Positions 1 to 10,811 are shown, counted from the first letter of the stretch. The stretch: DNA of 64,000 bases from Diplonema papillatum (GCA_030068145.1 JAPJBO010000947.1:1-64000), one strand, 5' to 3'. Numbers and translations: made by a program. The notes: a model not told the origin generated them from the letters alone.

Positions 1-182
1 GGGGGGGGGGGGGGTGGGGGGGGGGGGGGGGGGACCCCCCCCCCCCCCTCCTGCATGGCTGGCAGGTCACCCGGTGTCAAGCGACCGACTCCGCAACTGC
101 CGCTGGCCAGGTCAGGCTGGCACGAAGGAGTTACGGAGGGGGGCAGCTTGGGCAATGCCGACTTTGCGGAGGCATTCAACGG
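1..182 (+). repeat. Left terminal inverted repeat of the hAT-like element
   Basis: Poly-G/poly-C tract followed by about 130 bp matching the reverse complement of 1521-1700 almost base for base, ending near GGCATTCAACGG. The stop codon of the transposase frame lies inside it. Confidence 0.75.
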
Positions 183-1530
183 ACGACGATCTGTCGCAGT
201 GGACGCAGCGCCAACACGTCAATGGCTCTCTGGCTGCCTTGTTCTTTTAGGGTTGCGAATACTCCGGTCCAGGCGTTCCACCCCAAGTCCTTGAACTGAA
301 CGGCAAGAATTTTTATGTCTTGCCAGTCCTTCTGTACGGAGCTCGCTTCAAACCTCCCGACGAAAGCAGCCAAATAGGCGTACTCTTCGTTACCGTACGC
401 CTTCAAGTCGGCTCCGGAGAGCACCTGCATTTTTTGTACGTCAAGAATGAGAGAGAGAGCTACGGCGTGGTCATCCTTCTTTATCTTTTCCTCGACGGCT
501 TCGAGCGCCTTCGCGACCTTCGCCAAGCGACGTTTGTTTTCGTTGCCATCGGTCATCCCTTCGATGGCCATACGAGCTCGGCTCAACCGAAACTGCAAAT
601 GCAGAACGGTGGGCTCTTGATGCTGCGAGGCCAGCGAGATATTGCGCAACATCCTTAGTACAGGGTACCACTGCTGGAACTGCTGAGCCCTGCGCTCCTT
701 CCCAAAAACGCCAAGCAGCTCCTTTCGCTTCGCTGCGAGGTTATCCTTACCCTTCTTGGCATCCGCGGAGTGCCAGTCCCGCGAGCGCTGTTCCAGAAAC
801 ATCTTCCAGAGTGGCCACAATGCAGCGGCCTTCTCCCAGACGAAAGGTTTTTGGCAACCACCGAATAGAGCAATGGAGGGATGGTTTGGGACCCGCAGCA
901 AAGCCTTGCAGCTTAGCGAAACGCCTGAGTCGGCGATAAAGCTTTCCGGACGTCGCCTCCATCGTAAGAATTGCTTCCGTGATTTCTTCAACGACGGATG
1001 AATCGAAGGCTCGCTCAAGTTCGGTCTCCAGTCGGTGCGAAAAGTCCGGAACACGGGCACACTGAGGGTTGAAATCTTTCTTCAACAAACCGTATACCCC
1101 TGTGATGTGCCCCGCTAGATTCGATCCCGAATCACTGCAGGTTGCCGTTATCTGCTGTGCCGCAACGCCGAAATCTGCAAGCATCGCACGAGACTTCAAG
1201 AAGATGGTGTTGCCATCTGTATCGTCGGAAGCCTCGAACCCCACGAGTCCCAAGGCAGTTTCTTTAACTGCGCACAACGATGAGACGAAGTAGCGTAGGA
1301 TAACTACATACACCTCCATCTGCATTGCGTGCTTCAGTGTCGTTCCGTCCAAGATCAGCACAAAGGAGCTCGATACACTTAGTTCCTTGGCGATGCGCAC
1401 TTGTGCGATGGAAGCCCAGATGCCCACCATTTCCGAGACGTGTGAAGTGGTGTTGTACTTCTTGGGTATATCAATACCCCGCAATCGGTCGGCTCTTATC
1501 TGCCGCACGGAACTTCTCCTTCCGTTGAAT
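176..1530 (-). pseudogene. Frameshifted hAT-like transposase
   Basis: Two minus-strand frames join into one protein. The first (about 1530 to 850) carries a segment reading LILDGTTLKHAM, then CSDSGSNLAGHITGVYGLL, then PDFSHRLE, and CSIRWLPK near its end. This spacing resembles the RNase-H-fold core of hAT and ZNF862/KIAA1586-like transposases, where a Ser-Asp/Gly-Asn segment precedes an H-R-L-E box. The frame is lost near 850, at a short A/T homopolymer. Coding continues one frame over from FVWEKAAALWPLWKMF to a stop at 176 inside the left inverted repeat. The C-terminal dimerisation domain typical of hAT proteins is not recognisable. I read it as an inactive or internally shortened copy. A one-base sequencing error at the homopolymer would also explain the break. 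Confidence 0.6.
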
Positions 1531-1700
1531 GCCTCCGCAAAGTCGGCATTGCCCAAGCTGCCGCCCTCCGTAACTCCTTTGTCGTGCCAGCCTGACCTGG
1601 CCAGCGGCAGTTGGGGAGTCGGTCGCTTGACACCGGGTGACCTGCCAGCCATGCAGGAGGGGGGGGGGGGTCCCCCCCCCCCCCCACCACCACCCGCACC
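1521..1700 (-). repeat. Right terminal inverted repeat of the hAT-like element
   Basis: Reverse complement of the left repeat. The match runs from CCGTTGAATGCCTCCGC through the poly-G/poly-C edge at about 1660-1690. Confidence 0.75.
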
Positions 1701-1850
1701 CCCTGACCGCGATCCGTAACATGTAACAGCCCTTAATAAGCACCCTGGGGGGGGGGGGTCCCCCCCCCCCCCCCCCACCCGCACTTGTTACATGTTACGG
1801 GTTAGGCCAAATCTTAATAAACACCCTGCCCCCCCCCCCCCCCCCCCCGT
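1681..1850. repeat. Two tandem ~85-bp units next to the transposon end
   Basis: Each unit has a C-run, an ACCCGCAC motif, TTACATGTTACGG or a variant of it, an AATCTTAATAAACACCCTG-like stretch and a G- or C-run. The first unit (about 1681-1756) is more diverged than the second (1757-1848). Confidence 0.55.
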
Positions 1851-2452
1851 TCGTTTGAATACGCACCTGTGCGTTGTAAACTCGAAGTGGCTGCCACTGA
1901 ATGATGTGGGTCAACTTTTCTGAAGGGACTGGCCTTTAGAAACCTTGATGTGGCCTAACCTTTCTGGAGAAACTGGCCTTTAGAAGCCTTGATGTGGCTC
2001 AACATTTCTGAAGATGGCGCACAGCATGCCGGTAATTCATTGCTAACGTGCTGAACCCCCACACACACAAAACACACGCAGAATCTGGGTTTTGTGTCTT
2101 TGTTTGTGCGCAATTTCTTCAATTCTGTTTTGTTCATCGAACGGGAGTGAGGATAGTGCTACCGTCGAACAATTTCTGTTCTTGACAAACTGCTTTTGGT
2201 GGGCACAAAAAAAGGGAAGAAAGAAGTCGTACGTGTAGCCTGTGGTGTTCCTCTATACCACGTCGTTCGGTGGATCGTTGGCTCACGCTTCGCAGGGAGC
2301 TGTTGGTAGCTTTGTGCAGGGCAGACGGCGGGATGACGACGTCATCTTTTAGAAGGGCGGGCGCTCGCCTGCCACCGAAAGCGAGCGCAGGCGGTGATGG
2401 AAGCGCGAACTGCTCATGCAGCTTGGTCCTCTCCTTTTGCAGGAGAGCCACC
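1851..2452. other. No gene seen; short internal duplication
   Basis: A phrase of about 35 bp around GGCCTTTAGAAACCTTGATGTGGC (1929) is repeated with changes at 1977. No frame with splice signals or family resemblance was found. Confidence 0.4.
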
Positions 2453-2682
2453 TGAGTGTGAGTGTGAGTGTGAGTGTGAGTGTGAGTGTGAGTGTGAGTG
2501 TGAGTGTGAGTGTGAGTGTGAGTGTGAGTGTGAGTGTGAGTGTGAGTGTGAGTGTGAGTGTGAGTGTGAGTGTGAGTGTGAGTGTGAGTGTGAGTGTGAG
2601 TGTGAGTGTGAGTGTGAGTGTGAGTGTGAGTGTGAGTGTGAGTGTGAGTGTGAGTGTGAGTGTGAGTGTGAGTGTGTGTGCT
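2453..2682 (+). repeat. Hexanucleotide microsatellite (GTGAGT)n
   Basis: About 37-38 uninterrupted copies of a 6-bp unit ending in a short GTGTGTG. Its length is a multiple of three in every frame, so it produces long artificial reading frames on both strands (dipeptide runs such as Ser-Val and Thr-His) that should not be read as proteins. Confidence 0.95.
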
Positions 2683-3035
2683 CGCCGAATGAAATGCAAA
2701 AACGGGTTTTGCCAAGAGGCTTGTCGTGTTATTCTGCAGATGCTTCGAGCTATGTTTGTGTCTAGGCTTTCGTACGTCTTCTTAACCATGGTTAAGTGCG
2801 CAAATGGTGTCAGCCGAAACTGGGCAGGGCGCTTTGCCATGAAAGAAGACGGGGGCGTGAAAATAGATGCTAGGGCTGGTCCTGTAGGCTGAATTGAGTT
2901 CTATCGTGCCCGGCGCGGTATTTTGAGTCCCCGGCTGACCGTTGAGGAGTCGTTTTTTTAGTTGGAAGGTGTGAAGAGGAAAACACAGGGGTGAAATTGA
3001 GGTTCGCTAGCATAAACCATGCAAAAAAAAAATAC

Positions 3036-3110
3036 CTGATCCTTCAGGTTGCTGACGAGCTCCTTCTCCAGACCTTCTTTCAAGGAGCGCGATCGCTGCC
3101 TAGACGGGGG
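3036..3110 (-). CDS. Candidate internal exon of an unidentified gene
   Basis: A 75-nt minus-strand segment lies between an acceptor ending GCCGCACAG and a donor GTATTTTT. It is open in phase 0 for exactly 25 codons and encodes a charged, coiled-coil-like peptide containing LKEGLEKELVSNLKDQ. No neighbouring exon could be joined convincingly, so this may be chance. Confidence 0.25.
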
Positions 3111-3531
3111 CTGTGCGGCAGTTGATTTGATAGAAAGCGCATGAGCGGTGGATGATCATCAAACAAAGAGGAAAGCGAAGATCGCCTTGCGCATACGACG
3201 CGCAATCGTATTTCCCGAGTAGCTGTTCCCTCGACGTCTCATGGGGGATCGACCTCAAGACGCTGAGGGCGCACCCCCTCCCCGAGGGACGGCGCCACGG
3301 CCGTCCTGTCGGCGCAGCACTTGCTGGACCTGGTGAGTCCAGGCTCCCCGTTAAGGGCCCCCCTGGTGGCGGTGATCGCGCGGATTGCCACCAGATGGGG
3401 GAGTCTGGGTGATTCAAGCAGAGACGTCGTACTAAACACCACAACAGCTGGTGAGTGATTCTGCCGCTGTAATGGATTGAGATCCTCGCTTTTCTTTCTG
3501 CACCCTCGTGGCTGGAGTGCATGTGAACTTT

Positions 3532-3668
3532 GTTGAACGCTTACGCCCGCCACTAAACCCAGAATCACCTGTGTTGTGGGCTACAGCACATTTACTTTCT
3601 TTGATCCTTCGCACCTGGCAGTCTCTTCAAGTACTTCATACGAAGCAGGTGCTTAATATAATATACAA
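3532..3668 (+). repeat. Interspersed repeat family R1, copy 1
   Basis: About 135 bp running from GTTGAACGCTTACGCCCGCC through ACTAAACCCAG and CTACAGCACATTTAC to GCAGGTGCTTA, followed by an A/T-rich tail. Good copies lie at 27711 and 44945, diverged ones at 29296 and about 41150, and a 3' fragment at 17893. All are in the same orientation. No coding frame is conserved among copies. It could be a SINE or the 3' end of a retroelement. Confidence 0.8.
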
Positions 3669-4683
3669 ATTAAAAAATACCTCGGATCGCCTGCCGCTCG
3701 GGCTTCTCCGCACCGACTCCGCCTTCAACGACGCCGGGAGTGGCATCCGCCATCCCATTTCGGCTCCCTAGGTCTTGCTCCCCCCTTCATGCTTCAAAGG
3801 AAAAGAGAGTACTCATCACGAGCCGCCGAGTGCTTCGTTACAGTGAAGGTTCGCCCGAAACTCTGGCAGGTTACAAGTCTCCGGGCGACTTTTGGCAAAA
3901 TGAGAAGATATCCTTCATGCTCTGCGTGTACTTAAAGTGGTGGTGGTTACACGAGGTAAGAGTATCGGTGTACCTTTGTTGCTGATCGTTGGTGGCTTCG
4001 GCCATTACGGATCCCTTCTCGCCGGCTTCGGCCATTACGGATCCTTCTCGCCGAAGCCGCTCGGAACTGGAAAGTAGCAAGGAAGACCGGGCGGCCCCTG
4101 GAGCGGGACGGTGCACCACACCGCACTCGAGAGTAGTGCGGTAAACATTGCTTAGCCATCGCTCGCGTACTTCCTGGCCGACCGCCGCATAGCGGCACTG
4201 GTAGCGCGCCATTCTCTGTCTAGCTTCCGACGCGGTGGGCGCAGGGTGAACTCAGTGTACGGTATACTACCCATTCAGGGTGTGGTGTTCCTCCCCTCTC
4301 GTTCTAAATATCTACTACGGCCACGGCACCATACCGAGGAGGGCCTACCGCATGTACGGTACGTGGATATCGCTGCGCACTCGACGAGCGTAGAGCAGAG
4401 AGCAGGAGGCGGAAGGAAGCTGGACGCAATTTTCTTCTTTATTTTGCGACATTCTACTTCTGAGGCTAGAAACGGCGGGAAGACGGTTCTGCTCGTTCAG
4501 CGCGCTGGCTATAATTCGAACCTCGCACTCTTTTCAAAAACGGACTCTGAAAAGAGGCCAAAAGGTGAAAACGCTCGTCGTGAGCAGCCCGTGCGATCCT
4601 GGCGTCTTCTTTGCGACGTCGTCACCACTCTACAGTGTTGTGTAGGAACTTGTCAACTCCTCAACAAGAAGCTCAAGCTGAAT
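3669..4683. other. Intergenic; 30-bp tandem duplication at about 3992-4050
   Basis: The phrase GGCTTCGGCCATTACGGATC occurs twice in tandem. No supported gene was found. Confidence 0.4.
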
Positions 4684-5715
4684 TTAACCCTGAAGTCGGG
4701 TACTTTCAGCACGATCTGTGTGTGCGTGTTTGCGGATTCTGACTGTTACAAAAAATCCGAAGGTCTGATACTTCGTGGATACTGAGCAAGGTCGGTTGCT
4801 GCAAAGTAGCCAGCGGGAGAGAGAGCTGCACATTCTGCGCTGGCTAACAAGTAAGTTTGGAAAACACACCCGTTCGAATTCGGAAGGGGATATGCAGTCG
4901 CTGCCATCGACGTCCATGACGTGAAACACGCGCTCCGCAATCTGCTCTAATGCACCCTTCAAGCGAGGGAGTAGAACCGTCTGGTAATCGTCAGCGCCGA
5001 ATATGGCATTGTCATCATTGCAGGGCGATCGCGGTTGCAGCGCGTCATCCGGTGCATTTCTACCCAACGCAGACTTGTGTCCGAGAGCCTTAGCCGCCTC
5101 GTAGACGACCGAGCCCGGAGTTCCGGAGTCGTGCCGGCATTTGCGTCGCGGGAAGAGGTCATGAGACCAGGATACCAGCCGTTCGTCCACGACGACACCT
5201 GCTACTGTCTGCGAGGCTATCTTCCACAGGTCTCGGACCCCGGTAATTACCTCCAGCGTGCGGAGAATGTCGTTTTGGTTGACCACCTTGTCATCGTCGA
5301 AGTCGAAAACCCTGAATGCCACTACTGATTTAACATCAGCCGGGGTGGACGCATCCATCACCGACGCCAGCAGAACAAAAGCGCTGAAAGACATGCCCAG
5401 CCGAGTATCCTTGAAGCAGTCGAACAGTCGGGGGGCGAAAGGGTTACACCGGATGCACGGCAGCATCAGGAACTGCTCTATTCGCATCAGTTTCATGACG
5501 CTGCTGCTGCCTTCCCATATCCTGGGGTCGCAGTCGACCTCTTCCCTCGGGTACTCGGCGTCATCAATCGCACGCGCGATCTCTTCTTCAGAAGTGGAGG
5601 TGCTGTATCGGTAGAAGACACGGAACAGCTGCTCCATATCTTCCTTCGACAAGAAGAGGTACGTGCTTTTGTCCACAAACGTGCCCTCGCGGAGGCACGC
5701 TTGTTTGTTGCCCAT
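4684..5715 (-). CDS. CIB2-like calcium- and integrin-binding EF-hand protein
   Basis: The ATG at 5715 starts MGNKQACLREGTF. The MGNKQ start matches the N-myristoylated beginning of animal CIB2, and I chose it over an open upstream extension for that reason. The following helix-rich region (FLSKEDMEQLFRVFYRY; NPFAPRLFDCF; FSAFVLLASVMD) aligns with the CIB N-terminal lobe. Two canonical calcium loops follow, DFDDDKVVNQND and DVDGSDCISPSE. The family acts as a calcium-dependent adaptor, and CIB2 is linked to cilia and mechanotransduction in animals (known for the family, not shown here). About 70 extra residues separate the two EF-hands. The last ~50 codons are doubtful: a GTGTGT donor directly after FER suggests that the true C-terminus is spliced. 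Read unspliced, the protein has 343 residues. Confidence 0.7.
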   Translation of the reverse strand: MGNKQACLREGTFVDKSTYLFLSKEDMEQLFRVFYRYSTSTSEEEIARAIDDAEYPREEVDCDPRIWEGSSSVMKLMRIEQFLMLPCIRCNPFAPRLFDCFKDTRLGMSFSAFVLLASVMDASTPADVKSVVAFRVFDFDDDKVVNQNDILRTLEVITGVRDLWKIASQTVAGVVVDERLVSWSHDLFPRRKCRHDSGTPGSVVYEAAKALGHKSALGRNAPDDALQPRSPCNDDNAIFGADDYQTVLLPRLKGALEQIAERVFHVMDVDGSDCISPSEFERVCFPNLLVSQRRMCSSLSRWLLCSNRPCSVSTKYQTFGFFVTVRIRKHAHTDRAESTRLQG

Positions 5716-6236
5716 GGCAACCAGATCACAAAGCAGCCACAACAAAAATAAGGAAAAAGGAGCAAGTGTGCTCCGTGGAGTGTAGTGTAGTGTAGTGTGT
5801 CGAGCAGCTCTTCTTTGGGTGAGCAAATGAAGTGTAAATGGGGAACCTAACAAACAACGTGTTTTTGAGGTTGCTCATTTTGGCGCCTTTGCGTGTACTG
5901 CACGGTTTCCTCTTGTGTCATCAACTAACGACGGCCAAGTGAGCGTCGGGAAGTACAGCTTGACTTGCGTTCTGTCGGTGCCAGTACCTTTCGAGACCTC
6001 GTCCGTCAGTAGTTGCACTAGGCAAGAAACGGAAAAGGCATAAATGCAAACCGAAGTGTCTTTTACAAACAAATGAAAGACCTTTTGACACCGCACTGTC
6101 ATTGCACGGAGAGCCTACACACTCCGGTATAAAAACGGCAAGAGTACAATTGTTCTTCCGATTTCGTCGAGATTACGACAGCCCACGAAAGAAAGAGAGG
6201 GCAGGGAATATCACCGGGGAGGTTCCGATCCCGCTT

Positions 6237-8818
6237 TCATACACCGACGTTCAAATCGACCTGCTCTGGCTGCGCCACCGATGGTCTGTGGACGACGTTC
6301 TTCTTCGGGAGAACAGCGCTTGTGCTGGTGCGGTTGGCGATTCTCCTTCGTTTCATGAAGTCCGCATGTTTGTCGAACAATGCGGCATCGACAGCTTCCT
6401 TACGCAGCTGCTCTCGTTCCCACATCTCAGCCGACTTTTCGGTGTTCTGTCGTGTTGCTTTTTAGTTCCGGGGTAGAATGGCCTTTGCACAATGATGTGT
6501 CACAAGGACTAAAGCTTCCGTCGGTTCAAACATTAGGAACCCCAACAACTACGGTCCAAAGATGCGCGATTTTGGGGGGAAATCGGCTTCGAGCAATAGT
6601 CTAAGGATGCGCGGGATAAGTTCATGGTGGCGCCTAGTGGGTCCATTGGTCTCCGGCCTCGATCATCCTTCGGAACCCAGGGGAGGGTTGTTTGTGCGAT
6701 TTAACAAGCATGAGTTCTGGTTAAACCGCTGCCAACGTTCTTTTTTAGCTGTAACAAATACTGTCTCCAGGGAAGCAGAAAATTGGTTGTCGCAAAAGAA
6801 CATTTCCGGAGTTGGGGCTTGCACGGATAAACGAAGCAACGGACGATCAGCATCAACTGACCAAAGGTGATGAAAATGATAAGGCAAAAGTTTCTTGTTC
6901 TTCGCGTGTACAGGGCATAAACCTCTCTGGGGGGGGTTTTCCTGTATTAGCACTTTTTCGTTGGCTTCGTTTTCTCTTTCATGTGCAACCGTTGTTCCGG
7001 AAATGTTCCCGTCAGTACAGATGTACTATTAAAAAAAAAAAACACGGAATACGAGAAGGCACACATTCTGGACCTTAACGATTTCTCGCACAGCATCTTC
7101 CTCGAACGTCTCGAACGCATCGGGGCGGAGAGCAATTTCCGGCTGCGTGACTAGGTCTTGATGAATCCAAGGTAGCGGGCGAATCACATGGCACGAGAAC
7201 AGCGCCTCTTTCGTAGGCGAGTGGTCGAGACGCACGTGCCAGTAGTCTATCGAATCGATGTGGGCGTACGAGCAAACCAACGTTCCTCGACCTGCGGTGG
7301 GTTACTCGGCTTAACTATCTCACAGTGTCACACCTTCATTTTATTGTCGGTGATGCGGTCGAACAAAACAGACAATGCGTACTTTCGATGGTTCGGCATT
7401 TGCCAGTGCCGGATGAGCCGCAGAAACAAGAACTCGCACCCGCACAATCGCAAACAAAACTAATAGCTTTCGTTGAACGCAGTGCCTCGACCGTTTTACG
7501 TAAAGCTGGATTCACGACGCAAACGAAAACGCCGCGATTTGCAGCGACGAGCGTCTCATTTCCTCCAAACATTTAGTGTTTGGTAAAATAATGGCGTTGT
7601 GCTGATGACACTGAAAACGAGCGGTGCCAGACATACCTTGGTCAGTGTCGACACGAAGGCCAGCAACCAGACCTCTTGGGCGTGCGGGACTCACTACTGG
7701 AGTAGTGTCCGCGGTTCGACGTAGCCAGAGGGTACCGTCGCTCCAGCTGAGGGTACTAGGCGCAGGGCCCTTCAGGTTTCGATCCCGCAGCAGCAAAATC
7801 CGAAAGCCTGACCGCAGCGCAATAGCCCCGGGGTCCATCTTACTGACCTTCAGGCGGACCATCAGCGCCGTATTTCCGTCGGCGGCCCGCACGCTTCCGT
7901 CGCTGGCTACGTCGATATGCAAACCAGCCGCCGTCACCCATTCACCTGCCAGTGCCATCCGGTCCGCTGGTGGCAACGCCAACAAGTGTGACTCGGTCAC
8001 GCCCACGGCTTGCTCTAAATCCTCCACCAAAGACACGTCGTTTTTCTGTGTGGGAGGGAAAAGAGTAAGGAGCATGGATCGGTTGACAGTGAGTACCACG
8101 CTTCGCTTCGTTTCACAACTCTAGGATTGCTTGGTCTCACAGCTACCGCCAGACAACAACACTCTTGCTAGACAAGGTATTCGTACATCAGACCATGGGT
8201 ATAGCAGGGATGTGGTGCGGCAAATGTCTGTATTAGGATAATTCGGTAGATCCTCTGATGCAGCGTATGTGAAAGTGATGTTGTTGGGAGACATACGTCC
8301 AGAATCTTGATGCCGGATCTAGCCAGGTCGTGCCTTGCCCTTGGTGATTGTTCTTCTCCCGCTTCTCGCGACCTGAGAAGGTACGCAATCTGCTGTTCAA
8401 TGGAAGCGTCCGCAGGTGCTTCCTCCTTTTGCACACCGCCCGAATGGTCCTCAAGCAAGTCGAGAAGCGCACCCAGCTCCTTGTCCTTAATTTTTTCCAA
8501 TTCCACCTCGGCCTCCTGCGGGTCTGGCATACCCCCAGAATGCTTCAACTCCGGCTCCGTAGAAGGAGTCCTCGGGTGTTCCTGTGGGATAAGAGCAGGC
8601 GATTGCATCGAATTTGGCTCCGTCATGTTGGCGTCGTGCAGAAGCTGCTGCTGAACGGCACCCCAGCGCTTCTTCGACATGTGCGCCTCACGCAGCCAGC
8701 ATAACGTGAAGACGATGCAAAACGACAACACCATCAGCACGACGGTAATGTAGACCTGAGGTGCTCCCGACGCGTCGTCCGAGTCGTCAACGACGATGAG
8801 CGTCACCGTTGAAGACAT
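6237..8818 (-). CDS. Uncharacterised single-pass membrane protein, four exons
   Basis: Exons at 8818-8297, 8045-7637, 7291-7074 and 6446-6237 join in phase (0, 1, 0) to give about 452 residues. Donors GTATGT, GTATGT and GTCCAG pair with acceptors CCCACACAG, CCACCGCAG and ACGACAG. The ATG at 8818 gives a short acidic N-terminus and one membrane helix (VYITVVLMVLSFCIVFTLCW, about residues 22-42). A long Glu/Pro-rich helical stretch follows, then a beta-rich domain with AGEWVTAAGLHIDV and LSWSDGTLWLRR. Its W...G...WSDGxxW pattern suggests a small barrel-like fold. The third exon has SYAHIDSIDYWHVRLDHS and the last ends in a basic helix. Exon 1 could be a type I or II membrane anchor. I do not recognise the family. 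The exon model is supported by phase consistency and by frames that stay open only between the splice sites. Confidence 0.6.
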
Positions 8819-9139
8819 TGCCTTCGACGTCTGTTGTCGACGAGAACCTCGGTGTCACATCGTTGCTGCTATAATATATTATTGGTAGTGTTTCCTGGTG
8901 TTCTCACGTTTACGGCATGCAACTCTCGATTGTTGAGAAGAAGACGAGAAAGTTTCGACAAAGCACGCGGCCGCGAAGACGTAAGCAATAAAGCATGCAC
9001 TCCGCCCACCGGCTTGCACGATAAAAGCACTCGCACCGCAAAACAAACGCATGTGCAATACACTTATTAGGAGGTATCGGGCTCCTGCTATGGGTGTCCT
9101 CTGGCCGGTTCCGGACTTCCTATCGGGGCTGGTGTGGTT

Positions 9140-9272
9140 TGCCTTTGTGTGTGTTGTGTGTTGTGTGTTGTGTGTTGTGTGTTGTGTGTTGTGTGTTGTG
9201 TGTTGTGTGTTGTGTGTTGTGTGTTGTGTGTTGTGTGTTGTGTGTTGTGTGTTGTGTGTTGTGTGTTGTGCG
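9140..9272 (+). repeat. Heptanucleotide microsatellite (TGTGTTG)n
   Basis: About 18 copies of a 7-bp unit. The artificial Cys-Val-Leu reading frames across it on the plus strand are not genes. Confidence 0.9.
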
Positions 9273-9674
9273 TTGTGTTGCTCCTGCGTCGTAACGGTGG
9301 ATTCCCCCTCTGGCAGTGTTGTGTTCCAGTCTGTGCCAGCTGGAACCGACACGGACGAGACTTCCCGTCGGGCTGAGCTGGCGTTCAGTGACAACGGCAA
9401 AGGATGGAAGAAAGGCGGGCGAATGGAGGGCAGGTAGTAAGGATTGCTTTCCGACTCAGGTCGCAAAACACGTCGCAAACAAGCAGCGAAGGGCGTTTCG
9501 AGTGAAACACGCAAATTGGGAGAAGTTGCCAAAGGCTAGTGCTAGCAGTCGTAGCGCCAAGAGTATTCGGACGCTGGAAAACCACGCGTCTGAGCGGTAG
9601 TGACACCACACGAGGTGACTGCACCGGTTTGATGTAGAGTTGCTGTTCTGAACAGACCCGCAGGGCAGGCTGGT
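9273..9674. other. Intergenic, downstream of the RAD51C-like gene
   Basis: Probably 3' untranslated and intergenic DNA. No reading frame with splice or family support was seen. Confidence 0.4.
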
Positions 9675-10811
9675 TCAGCGCATTGCTGCGACGACGTCGT
9701 GTTGTTGACGGCTGTTGTTGTTTTGAGAGGGGGGCTCGTCGAGGTCGCGGACGCCGTCGTCGCAGATAACGAAGACGGCTTCAGCCTGCGGACAATCGAT
9801 CGTCTTCGTGACGGTGGCGACGCGGTGCTCGGCGTTGCCACGCTTCGTGAGCCACAAACGGGTGTGCGCAGCATGGGCCCAGAGCGACCCGAGGGCCGGC
9901 GACAGCTGCGAGTCTTGCCCGGTAGTAGCTTGGTTGACCACCACGACGGCGGCGTTGCTGGCGGAGGCGACCTGGCGGAGCGCTAAGTGCAGGGACGCCA
10001 GGAGCTGCGCCCGCTTCGCGTACGCCGACGCGTCGGACCTGAAATTGAAGGCGATCGAGTCGACGACGACGAGGCAGCACTCCTTCGCCCTGTCCTTCCC
10101 CTGCACCCGCAGCGGCGCCTCCTGCAACAGGTCTGGCAGGCTGTGGACCACCGCGAGCAGCTGCGGAAGGTCGAACACCCGCAGCACCGCGACGTTGTCC
10201 ACCGCCGCCTCGACTGTCATCGCTTCTATCTCCGCCGCGACGGAGCCGCTCAGGGAGAGGCCGCGGACGTGGTCCACCAGGCCTCTTGCCATCTGCCGGC
10301 AGCGGGCTGGCATCACCGACCCTTCGGTGTCGACGTACAGTACCGTTCCCCCGATGCCGCCTAGCAATTCGGGCGGCAGAGACGCTGTTAGGGCGAGCTG
10401 CACCGCAAGCTGCGTCTTCCCGGCACCCGGGGGGCCCGCTACCTCTGTTACGGTACCCCTCCGCACGCCTCCCTGCAACGCGTCGTCGAGGGCCTGGCTG
10501 AATGTCGGGATATGCGTGCACGGCGCTTCGGCTTGGGACGACTGCGTGTTGTTCGCCTGCGTGCACCTCTGCTTGAGAACCGCCTCGTCGTGCAGGGAAG
10601 CAGCGTCCGTGCACAGCAGGCTCCTCCACCCACCGTTCACGCAACGCAGGACGATACCAGCTTCTTCTCTCGTAACGCCGGCGTTCAGCATGAGGTCTTC
10701 GACTGACGCCCGAGCGAAGTCGTCGACGGCAGTGTAACCGGCGCTTACAAGCCGTTCTCGCGCACTCGGGCACAGTTGAGACAGGGCCAGATGGGCAACG
10801 GCCTCCTCCAT
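9675..10811 (-). CDS. RAD51C: RAD51C-like recombination ATPase
   Basis: A single uninterrupted frame of 378 residues from the ATG at 10811. The N-terminal ~60 residues form a helical region with helix-hairpin-helix character. After a linker comes the RecA core. FSQALDDALQGGV leads into Walker A GPPGAGKT (about residues 126-133), then YVDTEGS (about 160-166), and Walker B LVVVD (about 247-251) followed by SIAFNFR. The phrases ELLGGIGGTVLYVDTEGS, the double-aspartate ALDD start and VVVNQATT with SPALGSLWAHAA match RAD51C more closely than RAD51 or DMC1. RAD51C works in paralogue complexes during homologous recombination and Holliday-junction processing (family knowledge). The gene is intronless here, unlike its neighbours. 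RAD51 paralogues are easily confused, so assignment to C is likely but not certain. Confidence 0.8.
   Translation of the reverse strand: MEEAVAHLALSQLCPSARERLVSAGYTAVDDFARASVEDLMLNAGVTREEAGIVLRCVNGGWRSLLCTDAASLHDEAVLKQRCTQANNTQSSQAEAPCTHIPTFSQALDDALQGGVRRGTVTEVAGPPGAGKTQLAVQLALTASLPPELLGGIGGTVLYVDTEGSVMPARCRQMARGLVDHVRGLSLSGSVAAEIEAMTVEAAVDNVAVLRVFDLPQLLAVVHSLPDLLQEAPLRVQGKDRAKECCLVVVDSIAFNFRSDASAYAKRAQLLASLHLALRQVASASNAAVVVVNQATTGQDSQLSPALGSLWAHAAHTRLWLTKRGNAEHRVATVTKTIDCPQAEAVFVICDDGVRDLDEPPSQNNNSRQQHDVVAAMR

Larger units (their letters stand above)
1..1715. mobile_element. hAT-like DNA transposon with long terminal inverted repeats
   Basis: Sequence at 1-182 recurs as its reverse complement at 1521-1700, giving terminal inverted repeats of about 180 bp that enclose a broken transposase gene on the minus strand. 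The outer part of each repeat is a run of G followed by a run of C, then a unique stretch starting CTCCTGCATGGCTGG. The left copy differs from the right by a few substitutions and a small deletion. The left edge coincides with the window edge, so the true end and any target duplication cannot be seen. TIRs this long are unusual for hAT elements, so the class assignment rests on the protein only and is tentative. Confidence 0.65.

Noticed and set aside
2270..2892. Long reading frames of Ser-Val, Glu-Cys, Thr-His or Thr-Leu dipeptides
   Set aside because: They are created by a hexanucleotide repeat that stays open in every frame.
7341..7470. Possible extra exon (FLFLRLIRHWQMPNHRKYAL) in the membrane-protein gene
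   Set aside because: Its phase fits neither neighbour, whereas exons 2 and 3 join perfectly without it.
9051..9532. Frames rich in Cys-Val-Leu and Thr-Thr-His-Asn
   Set aside because: Produced by the heptanucleotide repeat; no flanking coding signal.
9808..10737. 309-residue plus-strand frame opposite the RAD51C-like gene
   Set aside because: Shadow of a GC-rich gene on the other strand; no motif.
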